Shown here: positions 45,174 to 54,199 of the stretch, piece by piece
Position numbering within the stretch: position 1 is the stretch's first letter
Layout: every line of letters begins with the position of its first letter
NCBI RefSeq assembly: GCF_900109605.1
Contig: NZ_FOAM01000019.1
Coordinates: 49,825 to 113,824, forward strand
Source: Xaviernesmea oryzae
Lineage (GTDB): Bacteria; Pseudomonadota; Alphaproteobacteria; Rhizobiales; Rhizobiaceae
DNA length: 64,000 bases
Direction of reading: 5' to 3'
Translations under genes and position numbers: made by a program
The notes under the pieces: generated by a model
The model's input: the letters and a program-made list of their open reading frames with translations, nothing else
Told to the model about the DNA's origin: nothing
Databases searched by the model: none

Positions 45174-46304
45174 ATGACCGATTCCAGAGTTTCTTCAGCT
45201 GCCGTCATCGGCGCCGGTATTTTCGGCGTTTCCACTGCGCTTCACCTGGCGCGCCGGGGCGTTCAGGTTACTATCTTCAACGATGGCCCGCCGGCCAATG
45301 GCGCTTCCGGGCGTTCGCTGTCTTGGTTGAATTCCGCGCGCATGCGTTCGGACCCTTACCATCGGCTACGCATGGCCGGCATCGACCGCTACCGGACCCT
45401 GTTCGCCCGCCATGTTGACACCGATTGGCTGCGCTTCGATGGCGGTCTGACGTGGGATGGTGATGATGACAAAAACGAAATCGACGCCGCCTTCCGCCAC
45501 GAGATCGTGCTCGGCTATGATGCAGTGCGCGTTTCGGGCGCTGAGGTCGCCCAGGTGACGCCAGGCGTGGCCCCCGAGGCGATTACGCCGCAAGGCGCGA
45601 TCTTCAATGCAGGGGAGGGGTGGGTTGATCTGCCCAAGCTGATCGCTCATCTGCTTCAGGCTTTCTCTGCCCTTGGTGGACGGCTTGTGACGGATCAGGG
45701 CGCGGCAAAGGTTGCGACCGAAAACGGTAAGGCAGTCGGGGTCGAGACCGCTAAGGGCGGCCGCTTTGACGCCGATGCCGTGGTGTTGGCAACTGGCCCT
45801 GCGGTGCCGAAGATGGTGGCGGAGGCCGGACAGGTCATCACAGACGGGACGCCGATCGCGCTTCTGGTGCAGACCAAGCCGCATGCCCACCCACTGCGCT
45901 CCGTGCTCAACACGCCGCGCGTGGCGATCCGCCCGGGGCCGGGCGGCACCTTCTCACTGGATGCCGATTGGGCGGCAGAGGAGGCTGTGACGCAGCGCTC
46001 TGATGGCGGCTATGACATCAACAAGGTGGTCGTCGAGGGCTTGCTGGCCGAGGCCGCAAAGGTGATGGAAGGTCATCCTACCTTGGAAGTCGCCTCAATC
46101 GGCGTCGGTGGAAAGCCGATCCCCGGTGACGGCGAGCCGGTCATCGGCGCGATCAAGGCCATTCCCGGCTACTATGTCGCCTTCAGCCATAGCGGCGCGA
46201 CACTGGGACTCATCGTTGGCGAGCTGCTCGCTTATGAAGTCGCAACTGGCGAGACCCACCCCATGCTTGCCACCTTCCGGCCGGAGCGCTTTTCCTCGAA
46301 CTAG
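45174..46304 (+). CDS. FAD-dependent amine/D-amino acid oxidoreductase (DAO/DadA-like)
   Basis: Flavoprotein of 376 aa in the DAO family. FAD-binding motif AAVIGAGIFGVSTALHLARR at the N-terminus, FNDGPPANGASGRSLSWLNS for the flavin loop, and C-terminal GKPIPGDGEPVIGAIKAIPG with YYVAFSHSGATLGLIVGELL. Such enzymes oxidise the C-N bond of D-amino acids, N-methyl amino acids or opine-like compounds. The ribosome site is weak. Last gene of the operon. With the binding protein and dehydrogenase it suggests uptake and oxidation of an N-substituted amino acid or opine-like substrate, an inference from context. Confidence 0.92.
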   Translation: MTDSRVSSAAVIGAGIFGVSTALHLARRGVQVTIFNDGPPANGASGRSLSWLNSARMRSDPYHRLRMAGIDRYRTLFARHVDTDWLRFDGGLTWDGDDDKNEIDAAFRHEIVLGYDAVRVSGAEVAQVTPGVAPEAITPQGAIFNAGEGWVDLPKLIAHLLQAFSALGGRLVTDQGAAKVATENGKAVGVETAKGGRFDADAVVLATGPAVPKMVAEAGQVITDGTPIALLVQTKPHAHPLRSVLNTPRVAIRPGPGGTFSLDADWAAEEAVTQRSDGGYDINKVVVEGLLAEAAKVMEGHPTLEVASIGVGGKPIPGDGEPVIGAIKAIPGYYVAFSHSGATLGLIVGELLAYEVATGETHPMLATFRPERFSSN

Positions 46305-46408
46305 GTCATAGAAGATAGCCAGCCCGCAACCCTGCCGTCTGCTAGCCGGCGGGGTCCGGCGTCCGAGCCTGATCTGCAGAGCGTTCCTCTGCAGGCTGTC
46401 GCTGCCCT

Positions 46409-46453
46409 TCGCAGACAAGCGACTATGCGCCTGTTTGGATCGAGGTGGCGTGA
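46409..46453 (+). pseudogene. C-terminal scrap of an exonuclease III gene
   Basis: Fifteen codons ending in a stop read SQTSDYAPVWIEVA; the xthA gene at 24316-25086 ends PQTSDHAPLWIEVA. The match continues a few bases past both stops (TTGAGTTCA). No upstream xthA sequence remains, so this is a remnant of a second copy. It lies antisense to the 3' end of the small gene at 46423. Confidence 0.65.
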
Positions 46454-46572
46454 TTGAGTTCACAAGCCTCAACCAGCGAAAGTGCGAGATCAATCGGGGC
46501 TTGGCCTCTTTCCGTCAGTCTGTGCAATTCGCGACGGTGCGCGTCCTCGCCGCGCCATGAGGTTTTCGTCAT
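46423..46572 (-). CDS. Small hypothetical protein (49 aa) downstream of the helicase
   Basis: Begins MTKTSWRGEDAHRRELHRLT, continues ERGQAPIDLALSLVEACE, and ends SIQTGA at a TAG on 46423-46425. It is 20 bp after the helicase stop and in the same direction. Charged helical N-terminus, no known family. No strong ribosome site is visible, and its last third lies over the exonuclease III scrap on the other strand, so the natural C-terminus may have been replaced. Confidence 0.45.
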   Translation of the reverse strand: MTKTSWRGEDAHRRELHRLTERGQAPIDLALSLVEACELNHATSIQTGA

Positions 46573-46592
46573 TGCACGAGGGCTTTCTGCTG

Positions 46593-48659
46593 CTATCGCC
46601 AAATGCCGCGCATCCTGGCCGCAACATCGATCCTCACCTGACGCGCGCTGCGCTCGCCGGCCGCAGAAGAGACGATCGGCCAGCTCACCGTCTCGAAGAA
46701 CTGCAGCAGCGTTGCCGGGATGAACCGTGTCCGCGCGGCATAGACATGTCGATCGCCCTGGGCGCTCTGGCCATGGGTGAAAAACCGCTGCGGGGTGATC
46801 AGGGCAAGGCTGTCCCGCGCCCTCGTCATTCCGACATAGAGAAGACGCCGCTCTTCTTCCAGTTCGGCCGTCGTTCCGGCGCCGAGGTCGGAGGGGATGC
46901 AGCCATCGACGACGTTGAGCATGAAGACCGAGCGCCACTCCTGGCCCTTGGCGGAATGGATCGTGGAGAGAATGAGGTAATCTTCATCCAAAAGCGGCAC
47001 ACCCGCCTGATCGCTGGTCGCATCCGGCGGGTCCAGCGTCAGCTCCGTTAGAAAGCGTTCACGGCTTTGATAGCCGCCAGCGATCTGCTCGAGCTGCAAG
47101 AGATCGGCCTTGCGCGTATCGGCATCCTCATGGATCCGATCGAGATGCGGCTCGTACCAGAGCCGCGCCAGCCCGATCTCGCCCGGCCAGCCGCTACCGC
47201 CTTTGCGAAGGGTGGAAAGCACGCTCACGAAGGCGTGCCAGTCCTCGCCCGTCTTCGGCGGTGGCGGAATCTCCGCCAGAGATTGCAAGGGTTCGGGATC
47301 GGCGGCAATCGTATCGAGGATCTTCGCCGCCGTTCGAGGCCCGATGCCGGGAAGCATCTGCAGAAGCCGGAAGCCGGCGACACGATCGCGCGGGTTCTGC
47401 GCGAAACGGATCGTTGCCAGCAGATCCTTGATATGCGCGCTGTCGAGGAATTTCAGGCCGCCGAATTTCACGAAGGGGATGTTGCGCCGGGTCAGCTCAA
47501 CCTCAAGCGCACCGCTATGGCTCGACGTGCGGAACAACACGGCCTGCTGTTTCAGGGTCATGCCCACCTCACGGTTGGCCAGGATCCGTTCAACGATATA
47601 GCTGGCCTGATCCGCCTCGTCCCTCACGCTGACGAGCAGGGGGCGCTGCTCCGACTGCCGATCGGTCCAGAGGTTCTTGGTGAACCGCTCACGCGCGAGA
47701 TCGATGACGCCATTGGCGGCAGCAAGGATCGGCTGTGTCGAGCGATAGTTCCGGTCGAGCGTGATCACGTCGGCTGGCTTCGGCGAGAAGGCATTCGGAA
47801 AATCGAGGATGTTGCGGATGGTCGCGGCGCGGAAGGAATAGATCGACTGGGCATCGTCGCCAACGACGGTCAAGCCCCGGCCGCCCGGCTTCAGTGCCAG
47901 GAGGATCGAGGCCTGCAGGCTGTTGGTATCCTGATATTCATCCACCAGGATATGATCGAAACGGCAGCCGATATCGTCCGCAAGCTCCGGCTCCGCGACC
48001 ATCTGCGCCCAATAGAGAAGCAGGTCGTCATAATCGAGCACGCCCTGCGTCTGTTTGGCCTCGACATAAGCCGCGAACAGCTGCTTTAGCTGCTCCTCCC
48101 AACCGACCACCCACGGATAGAAAGCTTTGAGAACCTCAGCGATCGACGACTGCGCATTGACAACCCGTGAGTAGATCGCAAGGCACGTGCCCTTGGTTGG
48201 GAATCGGCTTTCGGTTTTGGAGAAACCCAGCTCATGCCGCACCAGGTTCATCAGATCGGCACTGTCTTCCCGATCATGGATGGTGAAGTCGATGCCGAGG
48301 CCGATCTGCTCGGCATAGATGCGCAGCAGCCGCGCCCCGATACCGTGAAACGTTCCCGACCAGCCAAGCGCATCCGTCATGATGGCGGCATTGTCGCCGA
48401 GCACCTGCCGGCAGATGCGCTCGACCCGTCGTCCCATTTCCGAGGCCGCCCGGCGCGAGAATGTCATGAGAAGGATGCGGCGCGGATCGGCACCGTTGAC
48501 GATGAGATGTGCGACGCGATGGGCAAGCGTGTTGGTCTTGCCCGAACCGGCACCGGCGATGATCAGCAGCGGACCACCGACACCGCCATCGGCCATGCCG
48601 ATACCATGCTCGACCGCCTCGCGTTGCCGCTCGTTCAGCTTTTCCAGATACGCCGCCAT
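46593..48659 (-). CDS. UvrD/PcrA/Rep-like ATP-dependent DNA helicase
   Basis: Superfamily 1A 3'-5' helicase of 688 aa. Motif I is IIAGAGSGKTNTLAHRVAHL, motif Ia MTFSRRAASEMGRRV, motif II ILVDEYQDTNSLQ, motif III TVVGDDAQSIYSFRAA, motif IV DRNYRSTQPIL, motif V STIHSAKGQEWRSVFML, and motif VI LLYVGMTRARDSL. It is shorter than UvrD (about 720 aa) and a paralogue of the housekeeping enzyme, probably a repair or anti-recombination helicase. GAGGACGG lies just before the ATG. A LexA box at 48772-48786, 113 bp upstream and almost identical to the one before imuA, implies SOS induction. Confidence 0.93.
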   Translation of the reverse strand: MAAYLEKLNERQREAVEHGIGMADGGVGGPLLIIAGAGSGKTNTLAHRVAHLIVNGADPRRILLMTFSRRAASEMGRRVERICRQVLGDNAAIMTDALGWSGTFHGIGARLLRIYAEQIGLGIDFTIHDREDSADLMNLVRHELGFSKTESRFPTKGTCLAIYSRVVNAQSSIAEVLKAFYPWVVGWEEQLKQLFAAYVEAKQTQGVLDYDDLLLYWAQMVAEPELADDIGCRFDHILVDEYQDTNSLQASILLALKPGGRGLTVVGDDAQSIYSFRAATIRNILDFPNAFSPKPADVITLDRNYRSTQPILAAANGVIDLARERFTKNLWTDRQSEQRPLLVSVRDEADQASYIVERILANREVGMTLKQQAVLFRTSSHSGALEVELTRRNIPFVKFGGLKFLDSAHIKDLLATIRFAQNPRDRVAGFRLLQMLPGIGPRTAAKILDTIAADPEPLQSLAEIPPPPKTGEDWHAFVSVLSTLRKGGSGWPGEIGLARLWYEPHLDRIHEDADTRKADLLQLEQIAGGYQSRERFLTELTLDPPDATSDQAGVPLLDEDYLILSTIHSAKGQEWRSVFMLNVVDGCIPSDLGAGTTAELEEERRLLYVGMTRARDSLALITPQRFFTHGQSAQGDRHVYAARTRFIPATLLQFFETVSWPIVSSAAGERSARQVRIDVAARMRGIWR

Positions 48660-48771
48660 CCGTCCTCAAGCATGCTCCGCGAATTTTAATTTAGGCCGGC
48701 GTTGCCTGGACGCTCGATGGCGCTATGGGCGTTTGTGGCTCTATGTTCGATCGCTGTCATGAGAACAATCG

Positions 48772-48786
48772 GAACAAATAAAGAAC
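48772..48786 (-). promoter_or_regulatory. LexA (SOS) box upstream of the UvrD-like helicase
   Basis: GAACAAATAAAGAAC on the plus strand, i.e. GTTC-N7-GTTC reading toward the helicase, which matches the alphaproteobacterial LexA box. With flanks (GG before, ATATCA after) it matches the imuA box at all but two positions. The rest of 48660-49011 shows no gene. Confidence 0.8.
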
Positions 48787-49011
48787 ATATCAGCTTGCGG
48801 TCGACATGGAAAGCCCTGCCTGAAGCCGGCATTAAATGTTCGGATTCGTCGCACGCCTAAGGCGCATTGGAACGAGAGGGTGTTTGCCGTGTCATGAACC
48901 GGCCACCATTCTCTTCTGCCGTAGGAGAGACCATGTTATGCTCAGAGAACGCCCAGCATCGCGGGCCATACGAGACAGGCCAAGTGTTTGGTCGCTTTCG
49001 TTACGCGTCAT

Positions 49012-49443
49012 TCAGTGGGCGCGCGACGGCGGCAGCACAGAGAGCATCAAGCTGATCAGGGAGCTTGCCTTCGCCACATCAAGGTGCGGAAGCTCGGATT
49101 TTCCGAGCATGTCATAAAGGCGAGCGAGGCCGCCGTCGTGATCGACGCGAACCATGTTCCAGTCGGCGAACAAGCGTTGCTCGGCCGCTGCCAGGTCCAC
49201 CAGCTGAACGTGTCGGTGACGCAGGTCGCAACAGATGCGTTCGAACGTCCTTTCGAGCGGCGCCAATGACCCTTCCAGCACCTGTATGAACATGCCCTCA
49301 AACGCAATCAGCGCACCTGTCAGCCCGACATCTGCGTTTGCGGTGCAAGAGGACGCAACGATGTCATCGATTTGACGATTGAGTTCGTCATGCGACATGT
49401 TCAGTGTAATTTTGCTCCGATAGAGCAAGCGATAAAATGGCAA
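49012..49443 (-). CDS. BLUF-domain blue-light sensor
   Basis: Stand-alone BLUF protein of 143 aa, expected to bind FAD and respond to blue light. Features: the flavin-contacting Tyr in FYRLLYRSKITLNMSHDEL, GLTGALIAFEGMFIQVLEGS with the key Gln (FIQ), then FERICCDLRHRHVQLVDLAA and the Trp/Met of ADWNMVRVD. Translation starts at a TTG with GAGGAG 6 bp upstream; that site overlaps the stop of the MHYT-GGDEF-EAL gene, so the two are coupled. Short BLUF proteins work through partner proteins, and the c-di-GMP enzyme next door is the obvious candidate. Confidence 0.93.
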   Translation of the reverse strand: MPFYRLLYRSKITLNMSHDELNRQIDDIVASSCTANADVGLTGALIAFEGMFIQVLEGSLAPLERTFERICCDLRHRHVQLVDLAAAEQRLFADWNMVRVDHDGGLARLYDMLGKSELPHLDVAKASSLISLMLSVLPPSRAH

Positions 49444-49453
49444 GACAGTCTCC

Positions 49454-51823
49454 TCAGGCAGCGTCTAAAAGTTGTGCCGTCAACAGTGTTCTGACGGCAT
49501 TGGCGTCCACCGGGCGACTGATGAGATAGCCTTGTATTTGATCGCAACCTTCCGTTACGGTAAAAGCGCGCTGTTCATTGGTTTCGACGCCTTCAACTGT
49601 GACCGACATCTGCAGTTTGGACGCAAGCGTGGTGATGGCCTGAACGATGGCGACACATTCCTGGTCGTGCGGGACGTGTCTGACGAAAGACTGGTCAATC
49701 TTGATTTTGCTGAAGGGGAAACGTCTCAAGTAATTGAGGGATGAATACCCCGTGCCGAAGTCGTCCATCGAGATCCGAATGCCCATGCCGCGCAGCCTGT
49801 GCAGCGTCTCGAACGCCAGAGTTTCGTCCTGCATCAGCGCACTCTCGGTGATCTCGAGCTCCAGCCGGGACGCAGGCAGCCCGCTGCTCTCGAGTGCCGA
49901 CTGGACCGTCAGCGGCAGCGCAGCGTCGCGCAGCTGAAGGGCCGAGAGGTTGACTGCGACGGTCACGTCTTCAGGCCAAGTCGCTGCCTCGCGACACGCC
50001 TCTCGCAACACCCATTCCCCCAGGGCCCCAATCAGGCCCAGTTCCTCCGCCAGCGGAATGAAGTCGTTTGGCGATATCATTCCACGGGTGGGATGACGCC
50101 AACGCACCAGAGCCTCCGCACCTTGGATCCTTGCGGTTGCCGGATCAACCTGCGGCTGGTAGTGCACTTCCAGCTCGTCGCGTGCCAAGGCGCGGCGCAA
50201 GTCGAGTTCCAGCCGTCGCCGCGTTTCGGCCTTGCTGCTCATCTCCTCGCTGAAAAAGCGGAATGTGTTTCCACCTGCGTGTTTTGCTGCATAGAGCGCA
50301 AGATCGGCATGGCGGGTCAGCGCCGCAGGCTCCATGCCGCCATCGGGAAAGATGGCAATGCCGATACTGCCCGCGATCTCGACGATTGATCCCTCGATCA
50401 GGAACGGACGACTGAGCATGTCGATGATCGTTTCAGCAAGCTGGGAAATTGCATCCACGCGGTTCACGATCAGCGCGAACTCGTCTCCTCCAAGCCGGGC
50501 GATCGCCGAGATATCGGACCGGCATCTTGTCAGACGTTTTGAAACGCGGACGAGCAACTCATCACCGACCATATGACCAAGCGTGTCGTTCACAGCCTTG
50601 AATCGATCGAGATCGAGGAGGAGAAGCGCAAAGGCCGAAGAGTTCTTCGTAGCCTCAAAGCATTGCGCGGCAAGTGTCTCGTTGAAGTGCAATCGATTGG
50701 CCAGGCCGGTCAGCGTGTCTGAAAAGGCTAGTGATCGAATTTTCTGCTCGTTGCGGAGACGCTCGCTCTGATCTCGGACCGCCACGACCGTCTGTTGACG
50801 CATTCCGACACTCACCGACTTCCACAGGACCCGCACCGGGAGGCATTGACCCATTGCAGTTCGCAGTTCGCTATCCTCTTCCTCCTGCTCTGGAACGGCC
50901 TCGATATCAAACCTAGGCAATATAGAGGAAATCGATCTGCCCGAAAGTTGTGTCCCTGAGTAGCCTGTCAGTCGGGAGAGGCTTTCGTTTACCGCATCGA
51001 TTGTCAAGCCGTCGCAGATCGCGAGTCCTTCGACGGCAAGGTCGGCGAGCTGGCGCAGTTTGCTTCGATCGCGAATTGTCTGCGCACGAGCGGCAAGCGA
51101 AAGACGCAGACCGACAAGCGCGAGCAACACCAACGCTGCGCTGACTGATGCGACGATCGGCGCGATCATTGTCGGTGCAAGAGACATTGGTGGTAGAGCG
51201 ACTTCTGGATCGAACTCCAGCTGCAGTGCAGCCATACCGAAAAAATGCAAAATCCCGATGCCGGCAATGAGCAAGAATGTCGACCCTTGGCGGATCATGT
51301 ACCGGCGTTCGCCGGATGCGACCAAGCCGACGCCGAAGAGCGGGAGCGAAAAGATGAGAGACTGGGCAACCAGGCTGTAATCCCAGCTGATATGTCCCGT
51401 CACCTTGTATGCGTACTGTCCAAAGTAATGAAGGAGCGCGATACTGAGGCCAAGGAAGACGCCAGCCACCATTCTGCGACGGCGGTTACGCCGTCCGATA
51501 ATGCTACCGATCGAAATGCCGATTCCCACAACGGCAAGGACCAGGGAGAGGACGGTCAGAAGTGGGTCAAAACCGGACAGCATCCCTGGTCGGAATGCCA
51601 GCAGGCCGATCATATGTGTTGACCAAGCGGTGCAGCCAGCAGCCATGATGGCAGTTGCCGCCCAGTATCTCCTTGAACGGTCGTCCGTCCGTGCGGCGTG
51701 CCGGGCAACGGCGAGGGATGCATATACGCCGACGAGACAAACAAGCGCTGCTAATAGAAGCAATGTTTGGTCGTGCGCTTCACGGAGACAAGTGTAAACA
51801 TATCGCATGGCATGCCCTCTCAT
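49454..51823 (-). CDS. MHYT-PAS-GGDEF-EAL cyclic-di-GMP enzyme
   Basis: Membrane protein of 784-789 aa. The N-terminal MHYT sensor has repeats STHMIGLLAF, LLHYFGQYAY and ILHFFGMAAL within seven helices. A short PAS region (DLAVEGLAICDGLTIDAVNE) precedes a GGDEF domain with intact ARLGGDEFALI and LDLDRFKAVNDTLGHMVGDE, then an EAL domain with QGAEALVRWRHPTRGMISP, DDFGTGYSSLNYLRRFPFSK and VEGVET. Both catalytic motifs are preserved, so it may make and break c-di-GMP. Start is 51823 or 51808; both have GAGGG-like sites. Same plan as the frameshifted gene at 12811, but divergent in sequence. It overlaps in translation with the BLUF gene. Confidence 0.93.
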   Translation of the reverse strand: MRGHAMRYVYTCLREAHDQTLLLLAALVCLVGVYASLAVARHAARTDDRSRRYWAATAIMAAGCTAWSTHMIGLLAFRPGMLSGFDPLLTVLSLVLAVVGIGISIGSIIGRRNRRRRMVAGVFLGLSIALLHYFGQYAYKVTGHISWDYSLVAQSLIFSLPLFGVGLVASGERRYMIRQGSTFLLIAGIGILHFFGMAALQLEFDPEVALPPMSLAPTMIAPIVASVSAALVLLALVGLRLSLAARAQTIRDRSKLRQLADLAVEGLAICDGLTIDAVNESLSRLTGYSGTQLSGRSISSILPRFDIEAVPEQEEEDSELRTAMGQCLPVRVLWKSVSVGMRQQTVVAVRDQSERLRNEQKIRSLAFSDTLTGLANRLHFNETLAAQCFEATKNSSAFALLLLDLDRFKAVNDTLGHMVGDELLVRVSKRLTRCRSDISAIARLGGDEFALIVNRVDAISQLAETIIDMLSRPFLIEGSIVEIAGSIGIAIFPDGGMEPAALTRHADLALYAAKHAGGNTFRFFSEEMSSKAETRRRLELDLRRALARDELEVHYQPQVDPATARIQGAEALVRWRHPTRGMISPNDFIPLAEELGLIGALGEWVLREACREAATWPEDVTVAVNLSALQLRDAALPLTVQSALESSGLPASRLELEITESALMQDETLAFETLHRLRGMGIRISMDDFGTGYSSLNYLRRFPFSKIKIDQSFVRHVPHDQECVAIVQAITTLASKLQMSVTVEGVETNEQRAFTVTEGCDQIQGYLISRPVDANAVRTLLTAQLLDAA

Positions 51824-52599
51824 AGGGCACCCTCACAGGCATCAATTAATATCCTTGTTGCGTTTGACCCGTAATCTTCGACTGCAAGAACAATAGTTAA
51901 CGACTGGCTCCGAATTTGCACCGTTATGCCTACGGCCCTTAACCACGACTGACGTGCTCGATTGGGGCGTCCAAAGAGCCGGCGCGGTTGTGCTTCAGCC
52001 GTGGCGAGACATCTGACCTTGCGAACACCGCGGGCGTCGATCACGACGCGTCAGTTCACAACGGGGCAGTCGCCGCTCAGCGATCAGCCAGCTGGTGAGA
52101 AGACATGTATCGGCCTCGCTCCAGGCACGCCCATCCTGATCGACACCCGATAGGCCGATGCGCATTCGAGAGCACATGGGCGATGTCTTGGAGCTGATGA
52201 TCGACAGCGAGTGCCGCTGTTGCGTGGTGGCGGCTGGTGGCGCAAAGACGCTGCAAGAGCAGCCTTCCGTGAGAGTGCCGCAAGCCACTCGCGTCGCGGA
52301 GGATGCTCTTGACGCCGGTGAGCGCCGCTAGATCATGCGAGAAGCGACAAGGCTGAGCCTGTTTGAAGAGGCTAGGGCGGAGGTCCATCAGGGTTACCCC
52401 GTTCGCGCTGACACCAAACGAACCATCCTGAACCTCATCAAATGGACAATCTGGATCAATCTCATGTAAGGCGTCGGAGCGATGGAGGTGCCGGAGCTCG
52501 GTCGTTTTCCCTATGGTAGACGTCTTGCGCTTTAGGGCATGCCTCTATGAGGCGATAGACTCACCTATACGTTTACGCCCTCAAGGCAGTTGGACGAGA
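51824..52599. other. Long region without a recognised gene
   Basis: About 775 bp. Short frames occur on both strands (for example plus 52157-52330 and minus 52077-52388) but have no ribosome sites or known motifs. Uneven coding signals suggest degraded mobile or foreign DNA. A GAAC-N6-GAAC at 52420-52433 is one base short of a LexA box and is not counted. Confidence 0.4.
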
Positions 52600-53568
52600 A
52601 TGATGTCACAGTTCGACCTGTTTGCAGCAGCCGTGGCGCCGGTCACCAAGGCTCAGCATCTTTCAAAGAGTCAGCAAACCGAAATGGACGTGGATGACGA
52701 AGCCATGGCCCGCCATCTTGAGGCCACCGGCGATTATCGGATCTTGCGGAAGCTGCGGCCGCGCGCGATTGCCGAACGGCTTCGATCCGAGTTTTCGCAT
52801 CGGGGCGTCATCCTTGACACCGAGACCACCGGTCTCAATCACCGGTGCGACGAGATCATCGAAATCGGCGCGATTGCCTTCTCCTTCAACGACGCCGGCG
52901 AGATCGGCGACGTCTGCGATGTCTATGGCGGGCTCCAGCAGCCAAGTGTCGTGATTCCCGCCGATATCACGCGCCTGACAGGCATCACGGACGATATGGT
53001 TGCCGGTCAGTCTATCGACGTGGATCGGCTGCGCGCACTTATCGATCCAGCGGATCTCATCATCGCCCATAATGCCGGCTTCGACCGGCCATTCTGCGAG
53101 GCCTTTTCGCCGATCTTTGCCAAGAAGGCCTGGGCCTGTTCCGTCTCTGAAATCGATTGGTCGGCGCGTGGTTTCGAGGGCACGAAGCTGGGCTATCTGA
53201 TCGGACAGTCAGGATATTTCCATGACGGACACCGCGCGGTCGATGATTGCTGTGCGCTCCTTGAGGTCCTTGGGCAGGCCCGGCCTCATTGGTCAGAGAC
53301 GCCATTTGCAGAACTCTGCCAGGCAAGCTCCCGCTCGCGGGTCCGCATTTATGCGGAAAACAGCCCTTTCGACCTGAAAGATCACCTGAAGGCACGCGGT
53401 TATCGCTGGTCGGACGGTTCCGACGGTCGCTCGAAATCCTGGTGGATCGAATTGCCTGAAGAGACGCTTCAAGAAGAGCTTCATTTCCTGCGAACGGAAA
53501 TTTACCGATGGGAGGCAGATCCGCCCGTCAAGCATCTTACGGCCTTCGATCGCTTCAGGGCAAGCTGA
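52600..53568 (+). CDS. DnaQ-like 3'-5' exonuclease
   Basis: DEDD-family exonuclease of 322 aa. Exo I is GVILDTETTGLNHRCDEIIE (Asp and Glu), Exo II is LIIAHNAGFDRPFCEAF (Asp), and Exo III is HRAVDDCCALLEVL (His and Asp), giving the DEDDh set. The C-terminal part (about 240-322: DLKDHLKARGYRWSDGSDGR, SKSWWIELPEETLQEELHFL) is an added domain seen in proteins annotated as 3'-5' exonuclease, perhaps for substrate binding. Start ATG 52600 or 52603. It may be a stand-alone proofreader working with the repair polymerases downstream, but that link is only by proximity. Confidence 0.9.
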   Translation: MMSQFDLFAAAVAPVTKAQHLSKSQQTEMDVDDEAMARHLEATGDYRILRKLRPRAIAERLRSEFSHRGVILDTETTGLNHRCDEIIEIGAIAFSFNDAGEIGDVCDVYGGLQQPSVVIPADITRLTGITDDMVAGQSIDVDRLRALIDPADLIIAHNAGFDRPFCEAFSPIFAKKAWACSVSEIDWSARGFEGTKLGYLIGQSGYFHDGHRAVDDCCALLEVLGQARPHWSETPFAELCQASSRSRVRIYAENSPFDLKDHLKARGYRWSDGSDGRSKSWWIELPEETLQEELHFLRTEIYRWEADPPVKHLTAFDRFRAS

Positions 53569-53914
53569 ACAACGCGCATGGTGTGACGTGCATTTCTCCA
53601 GATCGATGCGGCTTTCGCCGCAATGATGCCCTCAGCCGACTGCCCAATGCCAGTCGGTCTGCATATCCGACTACTCGTCCTCTATCAGAAGGTCATCATT
53701 TAACTCGACAGCAGATGCGGGGTGTGGCTGAGATACCGAAACCTCTGCAGCGCGGCGATCTGGCGGGTTCTTGCTTGAGGATGCGCGCAAAGCGGTGACT
53801 GACGGTTTCGATCGAGCTTCGTGACGTGGAGGAGTCTGGTATGCTGTTTTGTGGTGACCGGTCCGCACTTGGGGTTCGTCCTTTAGACATGCTCGTCTGG
53901 CACCGAGCGCGCCC
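53569..53914. other. Intergenic region, no recognised gene
   Basis: About 350 bp between the exonuclease gene and the 94-aa gene. Frames on both strands lack ribosome sites and motifs. Confidence 0.4.
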
Positions 53915-54199
53915 ATGATCGCGATTCTGCGACGATGGATCTTGCAACGGCGCGCCGTTCGCCGTCGTTGGCAGGAGGATGCCAGGCGTCTTGCTGCAGG
54001 AGATCCGGTCAATGCCTATTATGAGGCACAGCGACGCGCTGCGCGCAGCCGAATGCAAGGGGATGTCGGCGAACACTGGCATTGGGCCAAGGTCGCCAGC
54101 GAAATCGCCCGGATAGAGCCGCGTGCTGCCATGGATTTTGAGGTGGTTAAGGCCATCGCCGATCAGGAATGTGGAGAAATCCGATCACGATCCGGGTAA
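53915..54199 (+). CDS. Small basic hypothetical protein (94 aa)
   Basis: Begins MIAILRRWILQRRAVRRRWQ, followed by EDARRLAAGDPVNAYYEAQR and a helical middle with GDVGEHWHWAKVASEIARIE. Highly basic N-terminus, then amphipathic helices; composition suggests a soluble, possibly nucleic-acid- or membrane-associated protein. The pattern is familiar from short uncharacterised rhizobial proteins, but no function is known. The ribosome site is weak. Confidence 0.6.
   Translation: MIAILRRWILQRRAVRRRWQEDARRLAAGDPVNAYYEAQRRAARSRMQGDVGEHWHWAKVASEIARIEPRAAMDFEVVKAIADQECGEIRSRSG

Noticed and set aside
52420..52433. Possible LexA box before the DnaQ-like exonuclease
   Set aside because: GAAC-N6-GAAC has a 6-bp spacer, not the 7 bp of the alphaproteobacterial LexA box.
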